NCBI RefSeq assembly: GCF_023736155.1
Contig: NZ_JAMLJJ010000001.1
Coordinates: 1,054,001 to 1,118,000 of the forward strand
Source of the DNA: Larsenimonas salina
GTDB taxonomy: Bacteria > Pseudomonadota > Gammaproteobacteria > Pseudomonadales > Halomonadaceae
DNA length: 64,000 nt
Reading direction: 5' to 3'
Shown: one piece after another, positions 47,112-56,463 of the stretch
How positions within the stretch are numbered: the first letter of the stretch is position 1
Layout of the letters: each line of letters opens with the position of its first letter
Notes under the pieces: model-generated
What the model saw: only the letters and a program-made list of their open reading frames with translations
Databases searched by the model: none
What the model was told of the DNA's origin: nothing
Translations under genes and position numbers: made by a program

Positions 47112-48554
47112 TTAGCGCGCAGGCGCTAGCCGCTCGCCCAATAGCCGCCCGTTTTCGAGACAGTCGCCGACCGCGATGCCGCCGCGCCAGTTGCCAACAA
47201 GCGAAAGCCCCTCATGGTGGGCCAGTGCGGCGTCCAGCGCCTCGATCCGCTCGAGGTGGCCGAACTCGTACTGCGGGATCGCCTTCGGCCAGCGCTGCAC
47301 CCGGCTCCAGACCGGCTCGCCGCGAATGCCAAGCAGATCACGCAGGTCATAAAGCACCTGCGCCACCTGCGCGTCGTCGTCCCACTCGGCCACGCCCGGA
47401 CGACGTCGCCCACCCATGAACCCGGTCAGCAGCACATGGCCGTCGGGGGCGCGGTTCGGGAAAAGCGTCGAGGAAAAGAGCACCCCGAGCGTGGTGCGCT
47501 GCTCGCGGTTCGGGATCAACAGCCCGAAGCCATCGAGCGGGTGCATGATGTCCTCCGCCCGAAAACCGAGCGCAACGGCATTAACCGAGGGGTAGACGAT
47601 CTCCTCGAGCGGGCGGGAAAGCGCGGGGTCGACCGGCTCCAGCAGGCGCGCACTGACGTGCGCCGGCACCGCCAGCACCAGCTCGCTCGCCCTGAAGCGT
47701 TGATCCTTCGTCTCGACGCACCAGCCCTCACTTGTGCGCTGTATTGATGAAGCCTCACAGCCGAGATGAATGCGCGCCGCCGGCTGGGCCTCGATGCGCT
47801 CGGCAAGCCGGTCCGTCAGGCGGCGAAGCCCATCTGGGAAGCTGACCAGCTGACCGCGCCACTCAGGAGGCAAGGGAGACGGTGCGCGGCGTGCCTTGAT
47901 GAGCCCGGTGAGCCCGCCGCGAATCAGCGAGCCGTATTTCTGCTCAAGGGCCACCAGCCGCTTCATGGCCGCCGGCGCCGACAATCTCGACGGGTCGCCG
48001 GCGTACACCCCCGACACGAACGGGTCGACCATATAATCGAGCACGCGCCGGCCAAGCCGACGCTCGACGAACGCCGCCAGGCTCTCTTCCCGCTCCGGGG
48101 CGCGGCGCGCGAACGGCTCGCGAAGTACCTGGGACCAGCCTTTAGCACCCAGAAGCGGGTTGGTCACGGCCTTCAATGGGTGGGTCGGAAGCGCGACCGG
48201 CGCCCCCTGATAGGCAACAAACCGCTTGCGGGCGGCGGTGTTGGCGGGCTGCGCCTCATCGAGCAATTCAAGCTCTTCAAGAAGCGCATAAAGCGGCGGC
48301 TTCATCATCAGCGTGTTGGGGCCGATTTCGGTCTGCCAGCCGCTGTCGCGCCGAGTGCCAATGTTGCCGCCGACCGTATCGCCTCGCTCTAGAAGCGCCA
48401 CCCGAAGTCCGCGCCGCGCCGCCGAATGCGCCGCAGCAAGCCCGGTGGCGCCGGCACCGACGATGACCACGTCCCAGGCGTTTTCGGTCGTGTCCTGTTT
48501 TTTGCTCTGCTCTTTGGTCATGCCCTGCTCTTCCGTTGTCCGTTGGGTCTGCAT
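47112..48554 (-). CDS. hemY: Protoporphyrinogen oxidase, FAD-dependent (HemY type)
   Basis: Oxidises protoporphyrinogen IX to protoporphyrin IX in haem synthesis. The 480-residue amine-oxidase-fold protein has the dinucleotide motif VVIVGAGATGLAAAHSAARRG, an ERGDTVGGN flavin-contact segment and the C-terminal GNWRGGIAVGDCLENG flavin loop. The start may be 48554 or the ATG at 48521 (AAGAG upstream). This oxygen-dependent type replaces hemJ or flavodoxin-like hemG. It lies 20 nt after solA on the same strand. Confidence 0.86.
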   Translation of the reverse strand: MQTQRTTEEQGMTKEQSKKQDTTENAWDVVIVGAGATGLAAAHSAARRGLRVALLERGDTVGGNIGTRRDSGWQTEIGPNTLMMKPPLYALLEELELLDEAQPANTAARKRFVAYQGAPVALPTHPLKAVTNPLLGAKGWSQVLREPFARRAPEREESLAAFVERRLGRRVLDYMVDPFVSGVYAGDPSRLSAPAAMKRLVALEQKYGSLIRGGLTGLIKARRAPSPLPPEWRGQLVSFPDGLRRLTDRLAERIEAQPAARIHLGCEASSIQRTSEGWCVETKDQRFRASELVLAVPAHVSARLLEPVDPALSRPLEEIVYPSVNAVALGFRAEDIMHPLDGFGLLIPNREQRTTLGVLFSSTLFPNRAPDGHVLLTGFMGGRRRPGVAEWDDDAQVAQVLYDLRDLLGIRGEPVWSRVQRWPKAIPQYEFGHLERIEALDAALAHHEGLSLVGNWRGGIAVGDCLENGRLLGERLAPAR

Positions 48555-48574
48555 CGAGCCGCGTGCTCCAGGCG

Positions 48575-49756
48575 TTAGAGGGTAAAGCGCGATAGCCGAA
48601 ACGCCGACAGTGACGCCGCCGGCTGCGCGGTTAAAAGCCAGTGGGCGAGCGCCTCACCGAGGGCGCTGGCGAACTTGAATCCATGGCCTGAAAAACCACC
48701 GGCCACCATTAGACCGGGCCGGGGCTCGTCGATAACGAAGTGCTCGTCCGGACTTCGAACGTAGTGACACACCGCGCCGTGACGTAACGTGCCAACGCCC
48801 GGCAGGTAGCGCTCGATGACCCGGCGAAGCTCCGCCTCATCATCGCCGTGCGCCCCGAACGGAATTAACGGGTCGTCGGGAGCGACCGGCTGGCCGCCAT
48901 CATGACGGCCCATCTTGAACCCCGCGCCCTCGAGGTCGGGAAAGCCGTAGAACACGCCCTGCTCAGAGTCGGTCAGGCTAAAGCCCGAAAAGTGGTCGGG
49001 AAGGTAGCGGTCATCGGCCTCGAACCAGGCAAACGTCTTTCGAACCCGGGCCAGCGGCAGCGTCACGTCAAGCGTGTCGGCAAGCGGCGCCGTATGCGCC
49101 CCGGCCGCCAGCAGCACCCGTTCGGCCGAAAATGTACGGCCATCGGCGCAGTGCGCGACAAAACCACCGTCACTGCGCGCGCTCAGGCACACGACGCGCG
49201 CGCCGGTCACCAGCTCGCCATGCCGTGAGCGCTCGACGCGCCGGCGCCAGGCGGCAAGTATGCGCTCCACCCACAGAACGCCGGCCTCGGCCTCGAAGCA
49301 GCCCCGCATGGGCTCACTCAGCGCCCAGCCGGGAAAGCGCTCGGTTACTGCGGCTGCGTCCAGTGTGTCAAGCGACAGCCCGTGCGTCGCCGCACTGTGC
49401 TGCACCTGACGCACGAACGGCGCCGAATCAGGGCCAACGTTGATCACGCCCGTGGGCAGAAAAAGAGACTCGCCGGTCTCGCGTTCAAGCTCTCGCCAGA
49501 GCGCAAGAGCGCGCCTGGCAAGCGTGACGTAGCCGGCGCCTTCGCCGTAGGCCAGACGAATCAGGCGGGTCTGGCCGTGGTGCGCTCCGTGCGCGTGCGG
49601 TGGGCTGTGAGCGTCGAGCACACGCACTCGAGTCGCGTCGTTGGTGTGCGATGCGGTATCAGAAAGCTCGGTGGCGGCAAGGGCATCGGCGGTGGCCAGC
49701 CCCATGCTGCCCCCGCCGATGATCAGATAGGGAGTGTGCGTAGATTGGATCGCCAT
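48575..49756 (-). CDS. solA: N-methyl-L-tryptophan oxidase / sarcosine oxidase-type flavoprotein
   Basis: Monomeric sarcosine oxidase family, 393 residues with covalent FAD. Motifs: LIIGGGSMGLATADALA (Rossmann), HGQTRLIRLAYGEG, and the flavinylation-site region CHYVRSPDEHFVIDEP whose Cys is expected to bind FAD. The end GFSGHGFKFASALGEALA is typical of SolA/MSOX. It oxidises N-methyl amino acids; the exact substrate is not readable. Possibly co-transcribed with hemY. Confidence 0.88.
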   Translation of the reverse strand: MAIQSTHTPYLIIGGGSMGLATADALAATELSDTASHTNDATRVRVLDAHSPPHAHGAHHGQTRLIRLAYGEGAGYVTLARRALALWRELERETGESLFLPTGVINVGPDSAPFVRQVQHSAATHGLSLDTLDAAAVTERFPGWALSEPMRGCFEAEAGVLWVERILAAWRRRVERSRHGELVTGARVVCLSARSDGGFVAHCADGRTFSAERVLLAAGAHTAPLADTLDVTLPLARVRKTFAWFEADDRYLPDHFSGFSLTDSEQGVFYGFPDLEGAGFKMGRHDGGQPVAPDDPLIPFGAHGDDEAELRRVIERYLPGVGTLRHGAVCHYVRSPDEHFVIDEPRPGLMVAGGFSGHGFKFASALGEALAHWLLTAQPAASLSAFRLSRFTL

Positions 49757-49855
49757 CGACGGCTCCGTGCCCGGTGTAAGGAGGGCGTTATTGTTGCCCG
49801 ACGAGCGCGAAGGTCAAGCACCGCGCTCATCGGTCACACCGAAGGCAGGCGCTGG

Positions 49856-50731
49856 CTAGTCGTTGCCGCCGATCTTGTCCTGGGTCTTGGTGTCAAAATC
49901 ACGGGCGTCGTGGCGTTCATGCAGCTGGGTTTCCGGCTCGCCGAAGGTGCGATTGACCATGCGGCCGCGCTGCACCGCCGGACGAGCATCAATGGCGTTC
50001 GCCCAGCGCAGTACATGGGTGTACTCCTGCACCTGCAGGAATTCAGCGGCGTCGTACAGACGCCCGAGCACCAGCTGGCCGTACCAGGCCCAGGTCGCGA
50101 TGTCGGCAATCGAGTAGGTGTCACCGGCCAGGTAGTCGTGGTCGGCCAGATGGCGGTCGAGCACATCGAGCTGGCGCTTGGTTTCCATGGTGAAGCGGTC
50201 AATGGCGTATTCGATCTTGACCGGTGCGTAGTTATAGAAGTGCCCGAAGCCACCGCCCAGATACGGCGCGCTGCCGATCTGCCAGAACAGCCAGTTCAAC
50301 GCCTCGGTGCGGCTTACGTGCTCGGTCGGCAGGAACTCACCGAATTTCTCCGCCAGATACAAAAGCATCGACCCGGACTCGAACACCCGCACCGGCTCGC
50401 TGCCGCTGTGATCGACCATCGCCGGGATCTTCGAATTGGGGTTGATGTCGACAAACCCACTGCCGAACTGATCGCCATCGCCGATGTTAATCAACCAGGC
50501 ATCGTACTCCGCGCCCTGATACCCAAGCGCCAGCAGCTCTTCGAACATGATGCTGGCCTTGACCCCGTTGGGCGTGGCCAGCGAATAGAGCTGAAATGGA
50601 TGCTCGCCCACCGGCAGTGCTTTTTCGTGGGTAGCGCCTGCGACCGGCCGGTTGGTGCCTGCGAACTTGCCGCCACTTTCTTTCTGCCACTGCCATACGC
50701 GGGGCGGCGTGTAGTCGGACTGCGTTGTCAT
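49856..50731 (-). CDS. yghU: Glutathione-dependent disulfide-bond oxidoreductase (YghU-like GST)
   Basis: A 291-residue nu-class glutathione transferase-like protein. It begins MTTQSDYTPPRVWQW; the thioredoxin-like domain includes HPFQLYSLATPNGVKASIMFEELL and NPNSKIPAMVD, and the all-helical C-terminal half has GGGFGHFYNYAP. The start at 50731 has GAGGGAGA about 6 nt upstream. It reduces disulfides or peroxides with glutathione. It is divergent from the DUF3237 gene. Confidence 0.92.
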   Translation of the reverse strand: MTTQSDYTPPRVWQWQKESGGKFAGTNRPVAGATHEKALPVGEHPFQLYSLATPNGVKASIMFEELLALGYQGAEYDAWLINIGDGDQFGSGFVDINPNSKIPAMVDHSGSEPVRVFESGSMLLYLAEKFGEFLPTEHVSRTEALNWLFWQIGSAPYLGGGFGHFYNYAPVKIEYAIDRFTMETKRQLDVLDRHLADHDYLAGDTYSIADIATWAWYGQLVLGRLYDAAEFLQVQEYTHVLRWANAIDARPAVQRGRMVNRTFGEPETQLHERHDARDFDTKTQDKIGGND

Positions 50732-50896
50732 GTCGGTCTCCCTCGATCCTTGAAGGCGCGAACGCGCTTGCTGAAAATGAATCCGCCTGAAAAGATAGCG
50801 TGTTAACGACCTCGACGCGACCCATGTCAGGTACGACGTTGACGCGAGGTCTATAGTAATGCTCATGACCGTTTTCTTGTTTAGACCGGAGAGTTC

Positions 50897-51364
50897 ATGT
50901 CCCCGACGCTCGAGTTTTCCTTTCGTATCGCCATCACGGTCGACGCCCCCACCATTGTCAGCAGCGACCCCACACGCGGCAAACGTCAGCTGATTCCGAT
51001 TCTTGGCGGTGAGGTCAGCGGCGCGCTCGAAGGCCACGTGCTGCCCGGCGGCGTCGATAGCCAGTTCATCCAGCCTGACGGCCTGTGCCGATTGTCGGCG
51101 CGCTACGCCCTGGCAACCAAAGACGGCACCGTCTACATCGAAAACAACGGCATCCGCCGTCTGCCAAGTGCCTTCACGGCGAACCTCTTCGGTGATGACA
51201 TGGGCTTTTTCAAACACGTGCCGGTCGAGGACATCTACTTCAAGGCCACCCCTACCTTCGAGGTCGACGACGCCCGACTGCACTGGCTGACCGAGTCCGT
51301 GTTCATCTGTGATGCCAAACGCACGCCGGACACGGTCAACCTCGATATGTACCGCGTCCTCTGA
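50897..51364 (+). CDS. DUF3237 family protein
   Basis: A 155-residue beta-barrel-like protein with DUF3237 signature elements (GKRQLIPILGGEVSGALEG, GLCRLSARYALATKDG, YIENNGIRR). Function unknown. GGAGAG lies 4 nt before the ATG. It precedes an ABC exporter gene by 22 nt on the same strand, so both may share a transcript, though no functional link is known. Confidence 0.84.
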   Translation: MSPTLEFSFRIAITVDAPTIVSSDPTRGKRQLIPILGGEVSGALEGHVLPGGVDSQFIQPDGLCRLSARYALATKDGTVYIENNGIRRLPSAFTANLFGDDMGFFKHVPVEDIYFKATPTFEVDDARLHWLTESVFICDAKRTPDTVNLDMYRVL

Positions 51365-51386
51365 TCACCTCCTGGGAAAATACTCC

Positions 51387-53240
51387 ATGTTTCGCTGGTT
51401 CGAACGCCGCCTTGACCCCTTTCCCCCGGAAGAGCCTGAACGCCCGCCCGAGCGCTTGCTGGCGTTCTGCCTGCACTACACCAAGGGCGCTTGGCCGTAC
51501 CTGGCGGTCGCCACGGTCCTGATGGTTCTGATTGCCTCGATCGAGGTATGGATGTTCAGCTTTCTCGGCAACATCGTCGATTGGCTCAGCACCCAGAACC
51601 GCGCAACGTTTCTGGCCGATCAGGGGTGGGCCCTGGCCGGCATGGCCGGGCTGATCCTGATTCTTCTACCAACGCTTGTGACCTTTCATTCGCTTCTTAA
51701 CCATCAAACCCTGATGGGCAATTTCCCGATGCGCATCCGCTGGCTGGCCCACCGCTACCTGCTCAAGCAGTCGATGCCGTTCTATCAGGACGAATTCGCC
51801 GGCCGCATCGCCACCAAGGTAATGCAGACGGCGCTTGCGGTGCGCGAATGCGTGATCAAGCTGTTCGACGTGCTCAACTACGTAAGCGTCTATTTTATCG
51901 GCACCCTGATTCTGGTGGCCAGCGCCGACTGGCGTCTGGCGGTGCCGCTCGCGCTGTGGCTTCTTGGGTATCTCGGGCTTCTTCGCGTGTTCGTGCCGAT
52001 CATGAGCCGAGTGTCCGAGGCCCAGGCCGACGCCCGCTCGCAGATGACCGGACGCATCGTCGACAGCTACAGCAACATTCAGACCCTGAAGCTCTTTTCC
52101 CACGCCCGGCGAGAAGCCGAGTTCGCGCGTGACGGCATGAGCGGTTTTTTGGACACCGTCCACCGGCAGATGCGGCTGGTCACCGGGCTTTACGGCCTGT
52201 TGTATCTGTTGAACGCGGTGCTGTTGTTTTCGATCGGGGCGCTCGCCATTCGGCTGTGGCTCGAAAGCGCCATCACCGTCGGCGCCATCGCAGTGGCAAT
52301 CGGGCTTGTCATGCGGCTTTGGGGCATGTCGCAGTGGATCATGTGGGAAGTGTCGAGTCTGTTCGAGAACATCGGCACCGTGCAGGATGGTATGGCCACG
52401 CTTTCAAAGCCGCGGCAGGTCGAGGACAAAACAGATGCCCCGGCGCTTTCATTGACCGAAGGGGCGCTTCGCTTCGACCATGTGAATTTCCATTACGGCA
52501 AGGGCAGCGGCGTGATCGATGCGCTGACGCTCGACATCGCCCCCGGCGAAAAAATCGGTCTGATCGGCCCCTCCGGCGCCGGAAAGTCCACGCTTGTGAA
52601 TCTGCTGCTGCGATTCTATGACGTCGAGGGCGGCGTGATTGCCATCGACGGTCAGGACATCGCGGCCGTCTCCCAGGAAAGCCTTCGGGCCCAGATCGGG
52701 ATGGTGACGCAGGACACCGCCCTTTTGCACCGCTCGATCCGCGACAATCTCGCCTATGGCCGGCCTGACGCCACCGACGCCGAACTGTGGCAGGCCGCGG
52801 CCGAGGCCCACGTGGCCGACTTCATCGGCGAGCTTAGAGACAGTGCCGGCCGACACGGCATGGACGCCCACGTCGGCGAGCGCGGGGTCAAGCTCTCAGG
52901 CGGCCAGCGCCAGCGCATCGCCATCGCGCGCGTCATGCTGAAGGACGCCCCGATCCTGATTCTGGACGAGGCCACCTCGGCGCTTGATTCCGACGTCGAA
53001 GCCGCCATCCAGGACAACCTCGACCGGCTGATGGAGGGCAAGACCGTCATCGCGATTGCGCATCGGCTCTCGACCATCGCCGCGATGGACCGGCTGATCG
53101 TGATGGATCAGGGCCGCATCGTCGAACAGGGCAGCCACCGGGAGCTGCTCGAACGCGGCGGCCTCTATGCAAGGCTCTGGCGACGACAATCCGGCGGCAT
53201 GCTCGATCATGATATTGAAGCCAACGCGGACGCTCCTTAA
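51387..53240 (+). CDS. ABC transporter, fused permease and ATP-binding exporter
   Basis: A 617-residue half-transporter: membrane domain with six helices (about 30-320) and an ATPase domain with Walker A GPSGAGKST, signature LSGGQRQRI, Walker B ILILDEATSALD and H-loop AHRLSTI. It begins MFRWFERRLDPFPPEEPERPP at 51387, with GGGAA upstream. The order resembles YojI/MsbA-like multidrug or lipid exporters; substrate unknown. It would act as a homodimer. Confidence 0.9.
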   Translation: MFRWFERRLDPFPPEEPERPPERLLAFCLHYTKGAWPYLAVATVLMVLIASIEVWMFSFLGNIVDWLSTQNRATFLADQGWALAGMAGLILILLPTLVTFHSLLNHQTLMGNFPMRIRWLAHRYLLKQSMPFYQDEFAGRIATKVMQTALAVRECVIKLFDVLNYVSVYFIGTLILVASADWRLAVPLALWLLGYLGLLRVFVPIMSRVSEAQADARSQMTGRIVDSYSNIQTLKLFSHARREAEFARDGMSGFLDTVHRQMRLVTGLYGLLYLLNAVLLFSIGALAIRLWLESAITVGAIAVAIGLVMRLWGMSQWIMWEVSSLFENIGTVQDGMATLSKPRQVEDKTDAPALSLTEGALRFDHVNFHYGKGSGVIDALTLDIAPGEKIGLIGPSGAGKSTLVNLLLRFYDVEGGVIAIDGQDIAAVSQESLRAQIGMVTQDTALLHRSIRDNLAYGRPDATDAELWQAAAEAHVADFIGELRDSAGRHGMDAHVGERGVKLSGGQRQRIAIARVMLKDAPILILDEATSALDSDVEAAIQDNLDRLMEGKTVIAIAHRLSTIAAMDRLIVMDQGRIVEQGSHRELLERGGLYARLWRRQSGGMLDHDIEANADAP

Positions 53241-53318
53241 GCGGGGGGCGGTCAACGTGTCGGCAGCAATCTTCTGGTATGCTGCCCGCCATCGCTTCGC
53301 TCATAAACAGGATGCCCC

Positions 53319-54719
53319 GTGACCCACGCGACCGACTCCACCGACTTCGCCACTCTCGCCCTGCCCGAGGCGCTGGCACGTAACCTTGACTCGCTTGGCT
53401 ATCACACCATGACCCCCGTCCAGGCCGCGAGCCTGCCGCCGGCGCTTTCGGGCCGTGATGTGCGCGGTCAGGGCAAGACCGGCTCGGGCAAGACCGCAGC
53501 CTTTGGTCTAGCGCTTCTGGCTCGGCTCGACGTTGCCCGCTTTCGCGTCCAGACCCTGGTGCTCTGCCCCACGCGAGAGCTTGCCGATCAGGTCGCCGAA
53601 GAGATCCGGCGCCTAGCGCGGCAGATGCATAACGTCAAGGTGTTGACGCTGTGCGGCGGCGCGCCGATCGGCCCGCAGCTTCACTCGCTCGAGCACGGCG
53701 CGCACATCATCGTCGGCACGCCGGGCCGGGTCGAGCAGCACCTGCGCAAGGGCTCGCTGTCGCTCGATCATCTTACGATGTTCGTGCTGGATGAAGCCGA
53801 TCGCATGCTCGACATGGGTTTTGAAGAGGCCCTTGACGCCATCATCGATGACATGCCGCGAACGCGTCAGACACTGCTGTTCAGTGCAACGTTCGACGCC
53901 GCGATCACGCCGCTTGCCGACCGCCTGTTGACGAACCCGGCCATTATCGAGGTCGAGAGCACGCACAGCCGTGAGAGCATTGAGCAGCACATCTATGCCC
54001 TCGACTCGCTGTCCCGGTTCGAGGCGCTGGTGCAGGTTCTGCTGCACTACCGACCCTCGAACTGTGTGGTGTTTTGCAATACCCGCGCAGAAACACAAAA
54101 GCTTGCCGAGGATCTGGCGCACGACGGCTTCAGCGCCAAGGCGCTGCACGGCGATCTTGATCAGCGCGAGCGCGACCAGACGCTGATTCAGTTTTCCAAC
54201 GACAGCGTCTCGATTCTGGTCGCAACCGATGTTGCCGCCCGTGGGCTCGACATCGACGCGCTCGAAGCGGTGATCAACTACCAGCTGGCAAGTGATCTCG
54301 ACGTGCACACACACCGCATCGGCCGCACCGGCCGCGCCGGTGGCAAGGGCGTGGCCTGCACGTTGATCAGTGACCGCGAGCGTATGCGCCTGCTGGAACT
54401 GAGTGAGCGTCTGGGCCAGGAACTCGAACCCGAACCATTGCCGCGGCCTGACGCCTCGAGCACGCCGTTTCCCGCGCCGATGGCCACGCTCGAGCTCGAT
54501 GCCGGCAAGAAACAGAAGATTCGACCGGGTGATCTGGTCGGGGCGTTGACCAACGCTGAGTACGGCCATGCGCTGGACGCCAACCAGCTTGGCAAGATCA
54601 AGGTGACCGCACGGGCAAGTTTCGTCGCGGTTGATCGGCGGGCGCTCAAACAGGCGCTCAAGCAACTGCAAAGTGCGCCGCTCAAGGGCCGCCGGGTGCG
54701 TGCGCGCGTCTTGTCCTGA
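53319..54719 (+). CDS. dbpA: ATP-dependent RNA helicase DbpA
   Basis: DEAD-box helicase activated by helix 92 of 23S rRNA, used in 50S assembly. The 466-residue protein has GKTGSGKTAAFGL (motif I), PTRELADQVAEE, VLDEADRMLDMGF (II), LLFSATF (III), and HRIGRTGRAGGKG (VI), then the C-terminal DbpA RNA-binding domain (about 395-466; KIRPGDLVGALTNAEYG). The start is GTG at 53319 with AGGA 7 nt upstream. The transcript runs into a palindromic tandem repeat and a terminator. Confidence 0.95.
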   Translation: MTHATDSTDFATLALPEALARNLDSLGYHTMTPVQAASLPPALSGRDVRGQGKTGSGKTAAFGLALLARLDVARFRVQTLVLCPTRELADQVAEEIRRLARQMHNVKVLTLCGGAPIGPQLHSLEHGAHIIVGTPGRVEQHLRKGSLSLDHLTMFVLDEADRMLDMGFEEALDAIIDDMPRTRQTLLFSATFDAAITPLADRLLTNPAIIEVESTHSRESIEQHIYALDSLSRFEALVQVLLHYRPSNCVVFCNTRAETQKLAEDLAHDGFSAKALHGDLDQRERDQTLIQFSNDSVSILVATDVAARGLDIDALEAVINYQLASDLDVHTHRIGRTGRAGGKGVACTLISDRERMRLLELSERLGQELEPEPLPRPDASSTPFPAPMATLELDAGKKQKIRPGDLVGALTNAEYGHALDANQLGKIKVTARASFVAVDRRALKQALKQLQSAPLKGRRVRARVLS

Positions 54720-54733
54720 TCACTGCGTTCGAC

Positions 54734-54813
54734 AGTGACGTGATCTGACAGATAGTGACGTGATCTGACAGATAGTGACGTGATCTGACAGATAGTGACG
54801 TTGTCTGGCATGA
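54734..54813. repeat. 20-bp palindromic tandem array after dbpA
   Basis: Three perfect tandem copies of AGTGACGTGATCTGACAGAT (54734-54793) and a fourth degenerate copy (14 of 20). Each unit contains the perfect inverted repeat ATCTG-A-CAGAT. It lies between the dbpA stop and its terminator. Confidence 0.92.
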
Positions 54814-54835
54814 ACCAGGAACGCGTGCTGGCATG

Positions 54836-54864
54836 AAAAAGCCGACCCTCGGGTCGGCTTTGAA
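54836..54864. terminator. Terminator downstream of dbpA
   Basis: AAAGCCGACCC-TC-GGGTCGGCTTT hairpin with an A-run before it. It serves dbpA and, on the other strand, the small gene at 54925. Confidence 0.85.
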
Positions 54865-54924
54865 ATACATGGGTCAGGCTCGGTATCGAAGGCGCTTCGG
54901 CTTCAAGCGTAAGACGCTCCGGCC

Positions 54925-55212
54925 TCAGGCGTATCGAAAGCGCTCGAAACGCTCGATTCGGTCACGGATCGCTGCCTCCGGACCAATCAAATCACGCAGC
55001 CGCTGTTCGGAGAGGCCAAGGTCACTGTGGGTCTCGGCAATGGTTGAATAACTTTCCCCGTCTCGCACGGCCATCTCGACCAGCATCGACAGTTCCTTGC
55101 GCTCCTCGAGCGAGGCTCGATCGAATTTACGGGTGGAGCGTTCGACTTCCTGTTGCTGCTCTTTCTCGCAGCGCTTGAGCAGTGCTTCAGAGATAAATGG
55201 CTTGCGTTGCAT
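54925..55212 (-). CDS. Small hypothetical protein
   Basis: A 95-residue protein starting MQRKPFISEALLKRCEKE with AAGGAGGG 8 nt upstream, so translation is credible. It is highly charged and mostly helical by pattern (KEQQQEVERSTRKFDRASLEE; RDRIERFERF), with a segment SYSTIAETHSDLGLSEQRLRD that could be a helix-turn-helix-like helix pair. I do not recognise the family. It is a single gene facing dbpA. Confidence 0.6.
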   Translation of the reverse strand: MQRKPFISEALLKRCEKEQQQEVERSTRKFDRASLEERKELSMLVEMAVRDGESYSTIAETHSDLGLSEQRLRDLIGPEAAIRDRIERFERFRYA

Positions 55213-55388
55213 CGCGGGTCCCTCCTTTTTTATGGCACCTTTTGAACGTAGACACTGGCGTCCACCTTCGGCCATTGCGCTTTTGGCGTAGACGCTCGTT
55301 TAAACCATACTGAACACCGCCGTATCCCGCGTTGACCTGATCCCAAAAGCGCTCTTAGATGCGTATTCGACGTCCCTTGTGAGGCTTT

Positions 55389-56399
55389 ATGTTCCTGCTT
55401 GTGCTCTACGCCGTGCTTTCGATTGGCGTTTCATTTCTGTGTTCTATTCTTGAAGCGGCCCTTCTGTCGCTGACCCCAAGCTACATTGCACACCTGAAAG
55501 ATGAGCGCCCCCGCCTTCACGACAAGCTCTACCGGCTCAAGAACAACATCGATCAGCCGCTGTCGGCCATTCTCACCCTCAACACCATTGCCCATACTGC
55601 CGGTGCAACCGGTGTCGGTGCACAGGTGGCGGTAGTGTTTGGCGAAACCTATCTGGGCGTGGCCTCGGCGCTGATGACGCTGATGATCCTGATTGTTTCC
55701 GAAATCATTCCGAAAACGCTTGGCGCCACCTACTGGCGTCAGCTGTCCCGCGTGCTGCCGGCGATTCTCAATACGCTGGTTCTGATCCTGAAACCGTTCG
55801 TGTGGCTTTCAGAGCTGATTACCACCCGCATCAGCAAGGACGGCGATGAAACCGACCTTCGAAGCGAGATCAAGGCGCTCACGCGCATCGCTCACGAGGA
55901 ACAGGCGCTGGATGCCGGCGAGGCGCGCTCGATCACCAACATTTTGAATCTGCACACCATCCGGGTTCGCGACGTCATGACACCACGCACCGTTGCGGTC
56001 ACCGTGCAGCCGGACACCACCGTCGAGGCCTTTGATGAGGCGCTCGGCAAGTCGCCCTTTACCCGGTTTCCGGTGATCGATGGCGGCGAAAACGCCATGG
56101 GGTACGTCCATAAATCGGACATCTATCAGGCCGACCGGCAGTCCAGGCTCAAAGACGTGATGCGCCCGGTCAACACCCTGACCGACACCGAAAACGTCGA
56201 GCATGCCTATGCGCTAATGCTTAAAGAGCGCCACCACATGTGCGCCGTCTATGACGATCTTGGCATCTGGGTCGGCGTCATCACGTTCGAGGACATCATC
56301 GAGGCGATTGTCGGGCACGACATCATGGATGAGACCGACAATGTCATGAACATGCGCAAATACGCACGCCAGCGCTGGACGCGCCGCCAAGGGGTGTAA
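55389..56399 (+). CDS. CNNM/CorC family protein: DUF21 membrane domain with CBS pair
   Basis: A 336-residue protein with a DUF21 (CNNM transmembrane) domain at about 1-180, containing LSAILTLNTIAHTAGATGVGAQ and IPKTLGATYW, followed by two CBS domains at about 190-320 (VRDVMTPRTVAVTV; HHMCAVYDDLGIWVGVITFEDIIEA). Members act in Mg/Co efflux or cation homeostasis. The CorC_HlyC C-terminal domain of larger members is missing. Stands alone. Confidence 0.88.
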   Translation: MFLLVLYAVLSIGVSFLCSILEAALLSLTPSYIAHLKDERPRLHDKLYRLKNNIDQPLSAILTLNTIAHTAGATGVGAQVAVVFGETYLGVASALMTLMILIVSEIIPKTLGATYWRQLSRVLPAILNTLVLILKPFVWLSELITTRISKDGDETDLRSEIKALTRIAHEEQALDAGEARSITNILNLHTIRVRDVMTPRTVAVTVQPDTTVEAFDEALGKSPFTRFPVIDGGENAMGYVHKSDIYQADRQSRLKDVMRPVNTLTDTENVEHAYALMLKERHHMCAVYDDLGIWVGVITFEDIIEAIVGHDIMDETDNVMNMRKYARQRWTRRQGV

Positions 56400-56463
56400 T
56401 TCAGCCAACATGGGCCGATGTTAGTGACTCACCTCAGTTCATTCACCGCCAAGGAACGCGTTC

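Noticed and set aside
46251-48554. PhzF-like and HemY-like genes as part of a phenazine or pigment cluster
   Set aside because: No other phenazine genes are present; PhzF homologues are common as single genes and HemY fits haem synthesis.
49382-50806. 474-codon plus-strand frame across solA and yghU
   Set aside because: It spans the antisense of two well-supported genes and shows no recognisable domain.
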